Of a stretch of DNA of 64,000 nt, positions 41,661 through 50,689 are shown in pieces. The notes below the pieces were generated by a model. The model did no database searches. It was not told where the DNA came from and saw only the letters and a list, made by a program, of their open reading frames with translations. The position numbers and the translations under genes are program-made. Position 1 is the stretch's first letter; every line of letters begins with the position of its first letter. This DNA comes from Cupriavidus sp. WGlv3 (GTDB lineage Bacteria; Pseudomonadota; Gammaproteobacteria; Burkholderiales; Burkholderiaceae), in assembly GCF_023952475.1 (NCBI RefSeq), contig NZ_JALHRX010000002.1, positions 248,001-312,000 on the forward strand, in the 5' to 3' direction.

Positions 41661-42605
41661 ATGGCGGGTTCGAGCTTGCTGGTATTGATCGACGACATCG
41701 CCACCATCCTGGACGATGTCGCCGTCATGAGCAAAATGGCGGCCAAGAAGACCGCCGGCGTGCTGGGCGATGACCTGGCGTTGAACGCGCAACAGGTCAG
41801 CGGCGTGAAGGCGGAGCGCGAGCTGCCGGTGGTATGGGCCGTCGCGCTGGGGTCGATCCGCAACAAGGTGATCCTGGTGCCGGCGGCGCTGGCGATCAGC
41901 GCCTGGGCTCCGTGGGCCGTGGTGCCGTTGCTGATGATCGGCGGCGCGTTCCTTTGCTACGAAGGCTTTGAAAAACTGGCACACCGGTTCCTGCACAGCA
42001 AGGCCGAGGACGCCGTGCACCATGCGCGTGAAGTCCAGGCCGTGGCGGACCCCGCCGTCGACATGGTCGCCTTCGAGAAAGAGAAGATCAAGGGCGCGGT
42101 CCGCACCGACTTCATCCTGTCGGCGGAAATCATCGTGATCTCGCTCGGCACCGTCGCCAACGCGCCCTTCGGCCAGCGGCTCGCCGTCCTGTGCGCGATC
42201 GCGGTCATCATGACGGTCGGCGTCTATGGCCTGGTGGCGGGCATCGTCAAGCTCGATGATGCGGGCCTGTACCTGAGCAAGCAGGCATCGGCGGGGCTGC
42301 GCTGGCTGGGGCAGGGCCTGCTCCGGCTGGCGCCGCTGTTGATGAAGACCTTGTCGTTCGCGGGGACGGCGGCGATGTTCCTGGTGGGCGGCGGCATCCT
42401 GATGCATGGCATCCCGGCAATGCACCACGTGACCGAAGCCGCCGCACTGGCCGTGGCGTCGGTGCCCGCAATCGGCGGCGTGCTGGCGGTGCTGGCGCCG
42501 GTGGTGCTGGACGGCATTGCCGGCATCGTCGCCGGCGGGCTGGTGCTGGCGGTAGTGAGCGTGGTGAAGGCGGGGATGCGGGCGGTGCGGCCTTCGGCGC
42601 GCTAG
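41661..42605 (+). CDS. DUF808 inner-membrane protein (YedI-like)
   Basis: A 314-residue DUF808 membrane protein with about six hydrophobic segments. The start [43 protein letters not shown] is characteristic of the family, as is [25 protein letters not shown] precedes the ATG. No function is established for the family. The 284 bp upstream hold no recognisable gene. Confidence 0.85.
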   Translation: MAGSSLLVLIDDIATILDDVAVMSKMAAKKTAGVLGDDLALNAQQVSGVKAERELPVVWAVALGSIRNKVILVPAALAISAWAPWAVVPLLMIGGAFLCYEGFEKLAHRFLHSKAEDAVHHAREVQAVADPAVDMVAFEKEKIKGAVRTDFILSAEIIVISLGTVANAPFGQRLAVLCAIAVIMTVGVYGLVAGIVKLDDAGLYLSKQASAGLRWLGQGLLRLAPLLMKTLSFAGTAAMFLVGGGILMHGIPAMHHVTEAAALAVASVPAIGGVLAVLAPVVLDGIAGIVAGGLVLAVVSVVKAGMRAVRPSAR

Positions 42606-42701
42606 GCGCCGGCGGGGCGAGTGCTGTCGGTCAGAGTTCTCATAGGCTTTCCCTGGCCTAATCAACCTGCGCTTAGCTACTCAGCCGCTTGTCGAAATAC
42701 C

Positions 42702-42758
42702 CATGCCAGTAGAGACCGGCATGACGCCGCCCGAGGACAGGCCGGCTACGTACCGGCC
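42702..42758. terminator. Two hairpins between convergent genes
   Basis: CATGCC/GGCATG (42702-42723) and GGCCGG-N7-CCGGCC (42740-42758) lie between the DUF808 gene (+) and the SMP-30 gene (-). They are probably a bidirectional stop; neither has a T run. Confidence 0.4.
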
Positions 42759-42791
42759 CCAGGCGGGTCAAACCTGAGCGGCCGATGCCTG

Positions 42792-43715
42792 TCAACCCCC
42801 CATCCCACCATGCACCGGCGCGCCCCCTTCCGGTACCCTCGCACCCAGAATCGATCCCGTCGTGGATTCCGTCATCAGCAGCGTCTTGCCGTCATCGCCG
42901 CCGAAGCACAGGTTGGTCAGCGACGCGCCCACCGGCGTGCGAATGACTTCGACCGGCTCGGCGCGATGGTTCAGCACCCAGACATAGCCGAGCCCCGGAT
43001 TGGCAACCAGCAGGAACCCGTCGGCACGCATGGCCAGCCCGTCCGGACCGCTCGGCCCGTATGACGTGAAGAACTGCCCCACCTTGCTGACGGAGCCGTC
43101 GGCCTGCAGCGGTACGCGCCACACGCAGTTGCCGCGCGTCATGGCGACATACAGCACCTTTTCGTCGGGCGACAGCACCAGGCCATTCGGGCTTGGCGCA
43201 TTGTTCAGCAGCACATCGAGCTTGCCCTCGGGCGACAGGCGGTAGACGCGGCCAGTGGGGTCGTGCATGCCGGTCTGGCCCTGGTCCGTGAAGTACAGAT
43301 TGCCCGCCGAATCGAAGGTCAGGTCGTTGACGCCGCGGAAGCGTTCCGAATTCCGGCGTTCCAGGAACGGCGTCACCGCCCCGGTCTGCGGGTTCAGCCG
43401 CATCAGCCCGTTGCGGTAGTCGGTCATCAGGAAGTCGCCGCCGGCCAGGCGCTTCATGCCGTTCGGCTCGCCGTCGTATTCGGTCACCAGTTCCCAGTCG
43501 CCCTGCAGCGATACGCGGAACACGCGGCCATAGGGGATATCGGTTACCCACAGGTGGCCGTCCGCCCAGACCGGGCCTTCGAGGAATGACTCCGTCACCG
43601 CGCCGCCGCGATTGGCCAGCGACCAGGCGTTGTCCCGGTCCTGCCGCCGAAACGATTCCGGCAGGCGGGTAAGCACCGTGGCGTCGCGGACGGTGGGTTG
43701 CTGAAGCAGCATCAT
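42792..43715 (-). CDS. SMP-30/gluconolactonase-like protein
   Basis: A 307-residue six-bladed beta-propeller of the SMP-30/gluconolactonase/LRE group. Clear features: GPVWADGHLWVTDIPYGRVFRV, GVNDLTFDSAGNLYFTDQG with an Asn/Asp metal site, NGLVLSPDEKVLYVAMT and GPDGLAMRADGFLLVANPG. Members open sugar lactones using a divalent metal. It is the last gene of the IclR-linked operon, 14 bp after the second Bug protein, so a lactone step in sugar-acid catabolism is likely. GAGGA precedes the chosen MM start. Confidence 0.85.
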   Translation of the reverse strand: MMLLQQPTVRDATVLTRLPESFRRQDRDNAWSLANRGGAVTESFLEGPVWADGHLWVTDIPYGRVFRVSLQGDWELVTEYDGEPNGMKRLAGGDFLMTDYRNGLMRLNPQTGAVTPFLERRNSERFRGVNDLTFDSAGNLYFTDQGQTGMHDPTGRVYRLSPEGKLDVLLNNAPSPNGLVLSPDEKVLYVAMTRGNCVWRVPLQADGSVSKVGQFFTSYGPSGPDGLAMRADGFLLVANPGLGYVWVLNHRAEPVEVIRTPVGASLTNLCFGGDDGKTLLMTESTTGSILGARVPEGGAPVHGGMGG

Positions 43716-43729
43716 CGTGGTCCTCGCTG

Positions 43730-44704
43730 TTACTGCTTTTCGATATTGGCCTTCTGTGCCACGGCCGCCCATTGCGCGGTTTCCCGCTGGATCAGCTGTG
43801 CGAACCCGCTGCTGTCCAGGCTGCCCGGCTGCGAACCCATTTGTGCCAGGAATTGCTTCATGTCAGGCGATAGTAGCGCTTTTTGAATTTCGGCCTGCAG
43901 ACGGGTGATCACCTCGGCCGGCGTTCCCTTCGGCGCCGCCAGGCCCGACCAGTTGAACAGGTTGAACGTCGGCAGCCCGGCTTCCGCGAAGGTCGGCACA
44001 TTGGGGAACACCTCGAGCCGGCTCTTGCCGCTGATGCCAAGCAGCCGCATCTGGTTGCCCTTGACCTGTGCCAGCGCGGTCGGCGTCGACACCACCAGCA
44101 GATCGACGCTGCCGCCCAGCAGGCCCACCATGGCTTCGCCGGCGCCCTTGTAGGGCACGTGCATCAGCTTGATCCCGGCGGCCTGCTGGAAGGCCTCGGC
44201 GGAAAAATGCGGCGAGCTGCCCGGGCCGCCGGTACCGAATGTCACTTCACCTGGATGCGCCTTCGCGTAACGGATCAGTGAGGCCAGGTCCTGGAAGCGT
44301 GAATCTACCTTGACCCCAACCACTACCGGCGAGAATGCGAACGGGGCGATCGGCACGAGCGCGGTCTGGTGATCCCAGCTCAGCTTCCTGAACACATAGG
44401 GCAGCGTGGTGTAGGAGTTGTCGTTGGCCAGCAGCGTATAGCCGTCGGCCGGCGCCTTGACGACCAGCGTGGTGCCGATGGTGCCGGAAGCGCCCGGCTT
44501 GTTCTCGACCACGAAACTCTGGCCGGTCTGCTCGGTCAGCTTCTGCGCCACCTTGCGCGTCACCACATCGACGGCGCCGCCCGGGGGATTCGGCACGACA
44601 ATGCGCACAGGCTTGTCCGGGTAGGCCGCCAACGCCGGCGCCGCACTGGCAGCGGCAATCGCGGCGAGCACTGCAAACAGACCAAATTTACGATGAACCA
44701 TCAT
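43730..44704 (-). CDS. Bug-family (TctC) periplasmic binding protein, second copy
   Basis: A 324-residue tripartite tricarboxylate receptor protein. Signal peptide to about residue 26 (cleavage near ALA), then AYPDKPVRIVVPNPPGGAVDVVTR, ENKPGASGTIGT and the HVPYKGAGEAMVGLLGG stretch, all typical of Bug proteins that bind carboxylates. No TctA or TctB membrane genes are nearby, as is usual for the many orphan Bug proteins of Burkholderiales. AGGAGACA precedes an MM start. Confidence 0.88.
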   Translation of the reverse strand: MMVHRKFGLFAVLAAIAAASAAPALAAYPDKPVRIVVPNPPGGAVDVVTRKVAQKLTEQTGQSFVVENKPGASGTIGTTLVVKAPADGYTLLANDNSYTTLPYVFRKLSWDHQTALVPIAPFAFSPVVVGVKVDSRFQDLASLIRYAKAHPGEVTFGTGGPGSSPHFSAEAFQQAAGIKLMHVPYKGAGEAMVGLLGGSVDLLVVSTPTALAQVKGNQMRLLGISGKSRLEVFPNVPTFAEAGLPTFNLFNWSGLAAPKGTPAEVITRLQAEIQKALLSPDMKQFLAQMGSQPGSLDSSGFAQLIQRETAQWAAVAQKANIEKQ

Positions 44705-44795
44705 TGTCTCCTGGCAGCCGCGGCCGATCCGGCTTGATGTCAGCCGGCCGCGCTGCCCGCATGTTTTATTGCCCAATGAAACGTCGAAGCCTCGC

Positions 44796-45731
44796 TCAGA
44801 CCGCCGCGGCAGAGCCCTGCAGCACGGCAATCACATTCTTCGCGGCCCCCACCCCCATGTTCACGTAAGCCGCATCGCTGACGCCGCCGATATGCGGCGA
44901 CAGGATGAGGTTCGGGATCTTCTGGAACGGGTGCGGCACGGCCATCGGCTCGACCGCGAAGCTGTCGAGGCCGGCTGCGTAGAGCCTGTCGTCGAGCGCC
45001 TCGGCCAGCGCCGGCTCGTCGATCAGGCCGCCGCGCGCGGTGTTGACCAGGATCGCGCCGGGCTTGAACAGCGCCAGCGTCTCGCGGTTGAGCATGCCGC
45101 GGTTTTCGTCGGTCAGCGGGCAGTGCAGCGACACCACGTCCGCTGCCTGGTAGAGCTGCGGCAGCTCGCTGACCAATGTGACACCTGCGGGCACTGCCTG
45201 CGCATAAGGATCGAAGGCGATTACGCGCATGCCCATGGCGAGGCCGGTCGCCGCAACGCGGCGGCCGATCTCGCCCAGGCCGACGATGCCCAGGGTGCGA
45301 CCATTGAGCTCGATTGTCTTATGGATGGACTTGTCCCAATGGCCGGCGCGCATGCGCTCGTTCAATTGCGGCACCGACTTGGCACAGGCGAGGATCAGCG
45401 CCCAGGCATGTTCGGCCACCGCGGCGGCGTTGGCGCCGACCGCGGCCTTCACCGCGATGCCGCGCTCGGCCGCGGCCTTCTGGTCGATCACGTCGATGCC
45501 GCTGCCGTGCTTCGAGATCACCTTCAAGGCCGGCGCCGCATCCATGACCTCGGCCGTCACGCTGCCATAGCGCACGATGATGCCGACCGGGTTGTGCTGC
45601 CGCGCCAGCGCGACCAGCTCGGCGCTCTGCGGCTTCTTGCCCGCGAACACGATCTGGTAGTCGCCAAGCAGCGCGAGCGCTTCCGGTGCCAGGTCCGCAC
45701 CCGTGACGATAATGACGTCCCTGCCGGTCAC
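44796..45731 (-). CDS. D-isomer-specific 2-hydroxyacid dehydrogenase
   Basis: A 311-residue NAD-dependent oxidoreductase. The Rossmann motif is GIVGLGEIGRRVA (about 148-160); the substrate and active-site region has NTARGGLIDEPAL (Arg), a Glu in VEP and SPHIGG (His). It reduces 2-oxo acids or oxidises D-2-hydroxyacids. Its start overlaps the RraA-like gene's stop (ATGA), so they are translated together and probably act on the same compound. Confidence 0.88.
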   Translation of the reverse strand: MTGRDVIIVTGADLAPEALALLGDYQIVFAGKKPQSAELVALARQHNPVGIIVRYGSVTAEVMDAAPALKVISKHGSGIDVIDQKAAAERGIAVKAAVGANAAAVAEHAWALILACAKSVPQLNERMRAGHWDKSIHKTIELNGRTLGIVGLGEIGRRVAATGLAMGMRVIAFDPYAQAVPAGVTLVSELPQLYQAADVVSLHCPLTDENRGMLNRETLALFKPGAILVNTARGGLIDEPALAEALDDRLYAAGLDSFAVEPMAVPHPFQKIPNLILSPHIGGVSDAAYVNMGVGAAKNVIAVLQGSAAAV

Positions 45732-46411
45732 AGCGCTTCTCCCTGCTTCAGCACGCCGGCCGTCACCAGCGACGCCAGCAGCCAGGGCGCGGTGGTATTG
45801 CCCTCCTTGATCTGCGCGATGCGCATGGCTTCGGCCTCTTCCTTCTTCGCCGCGGCATCGAGCAGCGCTTCGATCTTGCCGCGCTCGACCACGACCAGGC
45901 CGTCGGCATCGCCGCAGATATAGTCGCCCGGGTTCACCGTGACGCCGCCGACCGAAATCGGATGCCCGATGCGGCCGCCGACTTCCTTGGTCGGGCCGTT
46001 GGGATTGGTGCCCACCGAAAACACCGGGAACTGCATGTCCTCCAGTTCCAGGCTGTCACGCACGGCGCCATCGATCACCACGCCGGCCAGCCCGCGCTGG
46101 CGCGCGGCATGCATCATGATGGTTCCCATCAGCGCGGAGGTCTGGTCGCCCTTGCCGTCCACCACCAGCACATCGCCGGGCTGCGCCAGCGCCAGCGCGG
46201 CGTGGATCATCAGGTTGTCGCCGGGACGGACTTCGACGGTGAAGGCGGGACCGGCGACCTTCATGGTCGGGCGCAGGGCGCGGATGCGGCCATGCAGGGC
46301 GCCGCGGCGTCCGCCGACATCCGACAGGATCGCCGGCTGGAAGCGGGCGGCACGCTCGATGATGGCGGCGGGTACGCGCTCGAACGATTTGATGATGTTG
46401 GGCAAGGTCAT
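45728..46411 (-). CDS. RraA-like protein (HMG/CHA aldolase family)
   Basis: A 227-residue protein of the RraA/4-carboxy-4-hydroxy-2-oxoadipate aldolase family. Motifs: LSDVGGRRGALHGRIRAL, PGDNLMIHAALALAQPGDVLVVDG, and GAVRDS, where the Arg and Asp serve metal and substrate binding in the aldolases. In a catabolic operon it is far more likely to be an aldolase or oxaloacetate decarboxylase than an RNase E inhibitor. The start at MTLPNIIKS has GGAG upstream. Confidence 0.83.
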   Translation of the reverse strand: MTLPNIIKSFERVPAAIIERAARFQPAILSDVGGRRGALHGRIRALRPTMKVAGPAFTVEVRPGDNLMIHAALALAQPGDVLVVDGKGDQTSALMGTIMMHAARQRGLAGVVIDGAVRDSLELEDMQFPVFSVGTNPNGPTKEVGGRIGHPISVGGVTVNPGDYICGDADGLVVVERGKIEALLDAAAKKEEAEAMRIAQIKEGNTTAPWLLASLVTAGVLKQGEAL

Positions 46412-46453
46412 GGAAAACTCCAGCAAGATGAGAGGGATAGGGGTCGAAGTCGA

Positions 46454-47431
46454 TCAGTCCAGCTTGGTGCCGGAGGCCTTGATGACCGCGGCCCAGCGTC
46501 CGATGTCCTGCCTGATCAGCGTGGTGAAGGTTTCCGGCGTGCCCACCAGCACCGCCGCGCCTTGCTCGTTGAGCTTCCTGGCGAGCGCCGGGGACTGCAG
46601 CGCCTTGTTGAACTCGGCATTGAGCCGCACGACGATGTCCTTCGGCGTCGCGGCCGGCGCGACGAAGCCGAACCAGGTCGCCGTTTCGAAGCCGGGATAG
46701 CCGGACTCGGCCACGGTCGGAACCTGGGGCAGGTCCGCCACGCGCTTCGCTGACGTCACCGCCAGCGGCCTCAGCTTGTTGTTCTTGATATGGCCGAGCA
46801 GGGTCGGCACGGACGCCATGTACAGGTCCACCTGTCCGCCCATCAGGTCGTTGACCGCCTGTGCCGCGCCCTTGTACGGGACATGGGTGAATCTGACTTT
46901 CGCGGTGCTTTGCAGCTGCTCGCCGCCAAGGTGGGCGACGGTGCCATTGCCGGGCGAGGCGAAATTCAGCGATGCCGGCTTGGCCCGGGCGGCCTGGATG
47001 ACGTCCTTCATGGTCTTGTACGGCGAGTTGACGTGCGTCACCAGCACCAGCGGCGCGGAGGCAACCAGGCTGATCGGCGCCAGGTCCTTCAACGGGTCAT
47101 ATGGCAGCCGCTCGTACAGCGAGGCATTGATGGCCAGGTTGCTGGTCTGCCCCATGGCGATGGTGTAGCCATCGGCAGGCGCCTTGGCCGCCGCGTCGAC
47201 GCCGAGGTTGCCGCCGGAACCCGGCTTGTTTTCCACGACAAAGACCCAGCCGGTCGACTTCGCGACGGTATTGGTCACCTCGCGCGCGATGATGTCGGTG
47301 CCGCCGCCGGCCGGGAACGGCACGATCACGCGGATGGGCTTGGCGGGATATGGCGACGCGGCATGGACGCTGGCGGATGCCATCAGCAGGCCGGCAAGGG
47401 CCAGGATGACGCGGCGGGATGTGGACTGCAT
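46454..47431 (-). CDS. Bug-family (TctC) periplasmic binding protein, first copy
   Basis: A 325-residue Bug protein with signal peptide to about residue 24, then SPYPAKPIRVIVPFPAGGGTDIIAR, VENKPGSGGNLG and THVPYKGAAQAVNDLMGG. It is the first gene of the five-gene operon, divergent from the IclR regulator, and is only moderately like the second Bug protein, so the two are paralogues rather than a recent duplication. It probably binds the carboxylate that induces or feeds the operon. Confidence 0.88.
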   Translation of the reverse strand: MQSTSRRVILALAGLLMASASVHAASPYPAKPIRVIVPFPAGGGTDIIAREVTNTVAKSTGWVFVVENKPGSGGNLGVDAAAKAPADGYTIAMGQTSNLAINASLYERLPYDPLKDLAPISLVASAPLVLVTHVNSPYKTMKDVIQAARAKPASLNFASPGNGTVAHLGGEQLQSTAKVRFTHVPYKGAAQAVNDLMGGQVDLYMASVPTLLGHIKNNKLRPLAVTSAKRVADLPQVPTVAESGYPGFETATWFGFVAPAATPKDIVVRLNAEFNKALQSPALARKLNEQGAAVLVGTPETFTTLIRQDIGRWAAVIKASGTKLD

Positions 47432-47483
47432 GGATGTCTCCGAATCTGGTTTCGTTGTGATTCGGATTGTGGTGCATCGTTTC

Positions 47484-47500
47484 ACGGCATACAATGCCGT
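47484..47500. promoter_or_regulatory. Palindrome ACGGCAT-ACA-ATGCCGT, candidate IclR operator
   Basis: A perfect 7-bp inverted repeat with a 3-nt centre in the 96-bp divergent gap between the Bug gene and the IclR gene. Two GTTTCAC copies flank it (from 47479 and 47500). The central TACAAT could be a -10 element for the IclR gene, so binding would block it. Confidence 0.65.
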
Positions 47501-47527
47501 TTCACACCGTGCACCGCATTTCGTGCC

Positions 47528-48301
47528 ATGAACCTTAAAAGTGATTCCACCAACGCTTCAGCCGCTGACGAGGGCTCCGGCGCCGTGATCGCCGTGACGC
47601 GCGCACTGCGCGTGCTGGAAGCCTTCGGCGTCAACGACCCGCAGCTGTCGCTGGCCGAGCTGAGCCGGCGCACCGGCATCCACAAGACCACGGTGCTGCG
47701 GCTGGCGCGCACGCTGGCGGCGGACAACTACCTGGTGCAGAAGGAAGACGGCAGCTGGCGCCTTGGCCGCGCGGCCGGCTGGCTGGGCGCGTGCTACCAG
47801 GCCACCTTCAACGTGCAGGAAGTGGTCGAGCCGGTGCTGCGCGAACTGACGATCAAGACTGGTGAAAGCGCTTCGTTCTACGTGCGCGAGGGCCAGCAGC
47901 GAACCTGCCTGGTCCGAGTCGAAGGCCCGCAGGCGATCCGCCATCACGTCAGGATCGGCGCGGCGCTGCCGCTGGACAGCGGCTCGCCGGGGCGGGTGAT
48001 CCTGGCGTTTTCCGGCGAGCCGGGGGAGCTTTACGAGATGATCCGACGCCGCGGCTTCCACCTGTCGCTCGGCGAGCGCGAGGCCGAAGTCTCCAGCGTG
48101 TCGGCGCCGGTGTTTGGATTGCACTGGCGCCTGCTGGGCTCGATGTGCATTTCCGGGCCGACTTCCCGGCTTGGCGAGGAACGGCTGCTGGAACTGGCGC
48201 AGACCGTGGTCGACGCCGCGAACAAGCTTTCCTATGCGATGGCGGGCAGTCAGCGGCCCGCGCTGCCAGGCGACAGGCAGCCGGCAACCTGGCATCCCTG
48301 A
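47528..48301 (+). CDS. IclR-family transcriptional regulator
   Basis: A 257-residue regulator. The N-terminal winged HTH spans about residues 20-85 (LSLAELSRRTGIHKTTVLRL), and the C-terminal IclR effector domain runs from about 95 to 245 (GESASFYVREGQQRTCLVRVEG, GSPGRVILAF). It is divergent from the Bug/RraA/dehydrogenase/lactonase operon, which it most likely controls through the ACGGCAT palindrome. It is also in line with the permease gene downstream, but 272 bp away. Confidence 0.87.
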   Translation: MNLKSDSTNASAADEGSGAVIAVTRALRVLEAFGVNDPQLSLAELSRRTGIHKTTVLRLARTLAADNYLVQKEDGSWRLGRAAGWLGACYQATFNVQEVVEPVLRELTIKTGESASFYVREGQQRTCLVRVEGPQAIRHHVRIGAALPLDSGSPGRVILAFSGEPGELYEMIRRRGFHLSLGEREAEVSSVSAPVFGLHWRLLGSMCISGPTSRLGEERLLELAQTVVDAANKLSYAMAGSQRPALPGDRQPATWHP

Positions 48302-48480
48302 CCGGCCCGCCTTGCATTCCCGGCCGGCCACCGTGCCGGCTCCCTGCGCGCCCTCCCCGAGCTTGCCATGTCATTGCGCGCGGCCGCCGACATCCCGCGG
48401 CGCCAGCAACTTTTCCTGCATTTCCGCACGAATTCAGCAACAAATATCCCCGCTATCTGATTAACCTGCCCGCTCTTTTC

Positions 48481-48501
48481 CGTTTGCGTGCGCCGCAAAC
48501 G
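48481..48501 (+). promoter_or_regulatory. Inverted repeat CGTTTGCG-N5-CGCAAACG
   Basis: A perfect 8-bp inverted repeat 72 bp before the permease start, in a 272-bp gap that has no gene. It may be an operator or a leader hairpin for the permease. Confidence 0.5.
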
Positions 48502-48573
48502 TAAAAGTTCTCTGCCCCGGCCAGCCCCACAAGGACTGGCGCGGCCATTCAGATCACACGGAGACAACGAAGA

Positions 48574-49953
48574 ATGAGTGCAAGCGCAGAACATCTGCAA
48601 CGCGGCCTGGGCGAACGCCATATCCGGCTGATGGCGCTGGGATCGGCCATCGGCGTAGGCCTGTTCCTGGGCGCGGGCAATGCCATCAAGATGGCCGGCC
48701 CGGCGATCATGCTGGCCTACCTGATCGGCGGCGCGGTGATCTTCCTGATCATGCGCGCGCTGGGCGAGATGGCCGTGCACAACCCGGTGGCCGGCTCGTT
48801 CTGCCGCTACGCGCAGGACCACATGGGCCCGCTGGCGGGCTACCTGACCGGCTGGAACTACTGGTTCCTGTGGCTGGTGACCTGCGTGGCCGAGATCACC
48901 GCCGTGGCCATCTACATGGGCATGTGGTTCCCCGATGTGCCGCGCTGGATCTGGGCGCTGGCCGCGCTGGCGGCGATGGGCTCGGTCAACCTGATGGCGG
49001 TCAAGGCCTATGGCGAGTTCGAGTTCTGGTTCGCCATGATCAAGATCGTCACCATCGTGCTGATGCTGATCGGCGGCGGCGCGATGATCGTGTTCGGCTT
49101 CGGCAATGGCGGCGTCGCCACCGGCATCTCCAACCTGTGGGCGCACGGCGGCTTCATGCCCAACGGCGCCTCGGGCGTGCTGATGTCGCTGCAGATGGTG
49201 ATGTTCGCCTACCTCGGCGTCGAGATGATCGGTCTGACCGCCGGCGAGGCGCGCAACCCGAAGAAGTCGATTCCCGACGCGATCAACTCGGTGTTCTGGC
49301 GCATTCTGATCTTCTACGTCGGCGCGCTGTTCGTGATCCTGGCGCTGTACCCGTGGAACGAGATCGGCGCGCAGGGCAGCCCGTTCGTGCTGACCTTCGA
49401 GCGCCTGGGCATCAAGACCGCCGCCGGCATCATCAACTTCGTGGTGCTGACCGCGGCGCTGTCGTCGTGCAACGGTGGCATCTTCAGCACCGGGCGCATG
49501 CTGTACAACCTGTCGCTGCAGGGCCAGGCGCCGGCGGCCTTCGCCAGGGTCGACCGCAACGGCGTGCCGCGCCGCGCGCTGCTGGTGTCGATCGCCGCGC
49601 TTCTGGCCGGCGTGCTGCTCAACTACCTGGTGCCGGAAAAGGTCTTTGTCTGGGTGACCGCGATCTCCACCTTCGGCGCAGTCTGGACCTGGGCCATCAT
49701 CCTGGTCACGCAGATCCAGTTCCGCCGCTCGCTCGCGCCGGCGGCGCGCAAGGCGCTGGCGTTCCGCATGCCGTTCTGGCCGTATGGCTCGTATATCGCG
49801 CTGGCGTTCCTGGCGCTGGTGGTGGCGCTGATGGCCTACTTCCCCGATACCCGCGTGGCGCTGTACGTGGGACCGGGCTGGCTGGTGCTGCTGACGATCT
49901 GCTACTACGCGCTCGACATGCGCTCGCGCGGGCCGGTGAGCTACCGCGCCTGA
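48574..49953 (+). CDS. APC-family amino acid permease, ProY-like
   Basis: A 459-residue inner-membrane permease with twelve helices, amino acid transporter (AAT) group. The opening GLGERHIRLMALGSAIGVGLFLGAGNAIKMAGPAI and later SLQMVMFAYLGVEMIGLTAGEARNPKKSIPDAIN resemble E. coli ProY more than AroP or LysP as I recall them. It imports an amino acid with protons, with proline or histidine as possible substrates. The ATG has a distant GGAG (11 bp). It is monocistronic, with a strong hairpin at its end. Confidence 0.85.
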   Translation: MSASAEHLQRGLGERHIRLMALGSAIGVGLFLGAGNAIKMAGPAIMLAYLIGGAVIFLIMRALGEMAVHNPVAGSFCRYAQDHMGPLAGYLTGWNYWFLWLVTCVAEITAVAIYMGMWFPDVPRWIWALAALAAMGSVNLMAVKAYGEFEFWFAMIKIVTIVLMLIGGGAMIVFGFGNGGVATGISNLWAHGGFMPNGASGVLMSLQMVMFAYLGVEMIGLTAGEARNPKKSIPDAINSVFWRILIFYVGALFVILALYPWNEIGAQGSPFVLTFERLGIKTAAGIINFVVLTAALSSCNGGIFSTGRMLYNLSLQGQAPAAFARVDRNGVPRRALLVSIAALLAGVLLNYLVPEKVFVWVTAISTFGAVWTWAIILVTQIQFRRSLAPAARKALAFRMPFWPYGSYIALAFLALVVALMAYFPDTRVALYVGPGWLVLLTICYYALDMRSRGPVSYRA

Positions 49954-49971
49954 TACAACCTGCGACGTGAA

Positions 49972-49991
49972 AGGCCGGCGCCCGCCGGCCT
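49972..49991. terminator. Bidirectional hairpin AGGCCGGCG-CC-CGCCGGCCT
   Basis: A perfect 9-bp inverted repeat with a 2-nt loop between the convergent permease and Crp-family genes; the Crp-gene stop codon touches its edge. Confidence 0.6.
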
Positions 49992-50689
49992 CAGCCCTGT
50001 GCCAGCCGCGCCAGCCGGCTGGCATCCCGTACCGTGACGCGCCCGTAGTGATGGGCGATCACGCCGTCCTTCTCCCAGGCACGGAGAATCTGGCTGACCC
50101 GCTGCCGGGTCACGCCGACCAGCTGGGACAACAGTTCCTGCGACAGGGCCAGCTCGATCTCGACGCCTTGTGCCGTCTCGCTCCCGTATTGCCGGGCCAG
50201 CTCCAGCAAGCGCAGCGCAAAGCGCTGCTCGCTCGGCTGCATCAGGAATGCCTCGACCCCGGCCAGCAGGGCACGCACGCGCGCGCTCTGCAGGTGCAGC
50301 AGGTGGCGCGCCAGCGCCGGGTGGGCATCGAGCAGCGCGTGGAAATCAACCGGCGCCACCTGCAGCAGCCGGGTGGCGCCGTGGGCGCAAGCGTCGTGCG
50401 CACGCGGCAGGCCATCGATCATCGACAGTTCGCCGAACCAGCTGCCCGGCTCCATCAGGCCGACCGTGGCCTCCTTGCCCGCCATCGACGTGCCGCTCAG
50501 GCGCACGGCCCCGTCCAGCACCCCGTACAGGCCATCGCCGCCGTCGCCGCGGCGATAGACCATGGCGCCGGCGGCCACTTCGCGCGGCCGGGCGCGCGCG
50601 GCGAGATCGCGCCGTACCGGCGCCGGCAACGCGGCAAACCAGGGGTTGGAAAGCAGGATCTGCTGCTGGGGCTGGCTGAGTTCAGGCAT
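49991..50689 (-). CDS. Crp/Fnr-family transcriptional regulator
   Basis: A 232-residue regulator with an N-terminal cyclic-nucleotide-binding-like domain (about residues 20-130; YRRGDGGDGLYGVLDGAVRL, GSWFGELSMIDGLPRAHDA) and a C-terminal HTH (LSQELLSQLVGVTRQRVSQILRAWEKDGVI, about 165-200). It lacks the Cys cluster of FNR oxygen sensors (only one Cys seen), so it is not an Fe-S switch of that kind. It is divergent from the MFS/aldolase operon, with 312 bp between; it may control that operon, but no matching palindrome is evident. Confidence 0.87.
   Translation of the reverse strand: MPELSQPQQQILLSNPWFAALPAPVRRDLAARARPREVAAGAMVYRRGDGGDGLYGVLDGAVRLSGTSMAGKEATVGLMEPGSWFGELSMIDGLPRAHDACAHGATRLLQVAPVDFHALLDAHPALARHLLHLQSARVRALLAGVEAFLMQPSEQRFALRLLELARQYGSETAQGVEIELALSQELLSQLVGVTRQRVSQILRAWEKDGVIAHHYGRVTVRDASRLARLAQG

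Noticed and set aside
45728..46411. RraA as an RNase E inhibitor
   Set aside because: It is inside a catabolic operon and keeps the GAVRD aldolase residues; an enzyme role is more likely.
49991..50689. FNR-type oxygen sensor
   Set aside because: The N-terminal Cys cluster needed for the Fe-S centre is absent.
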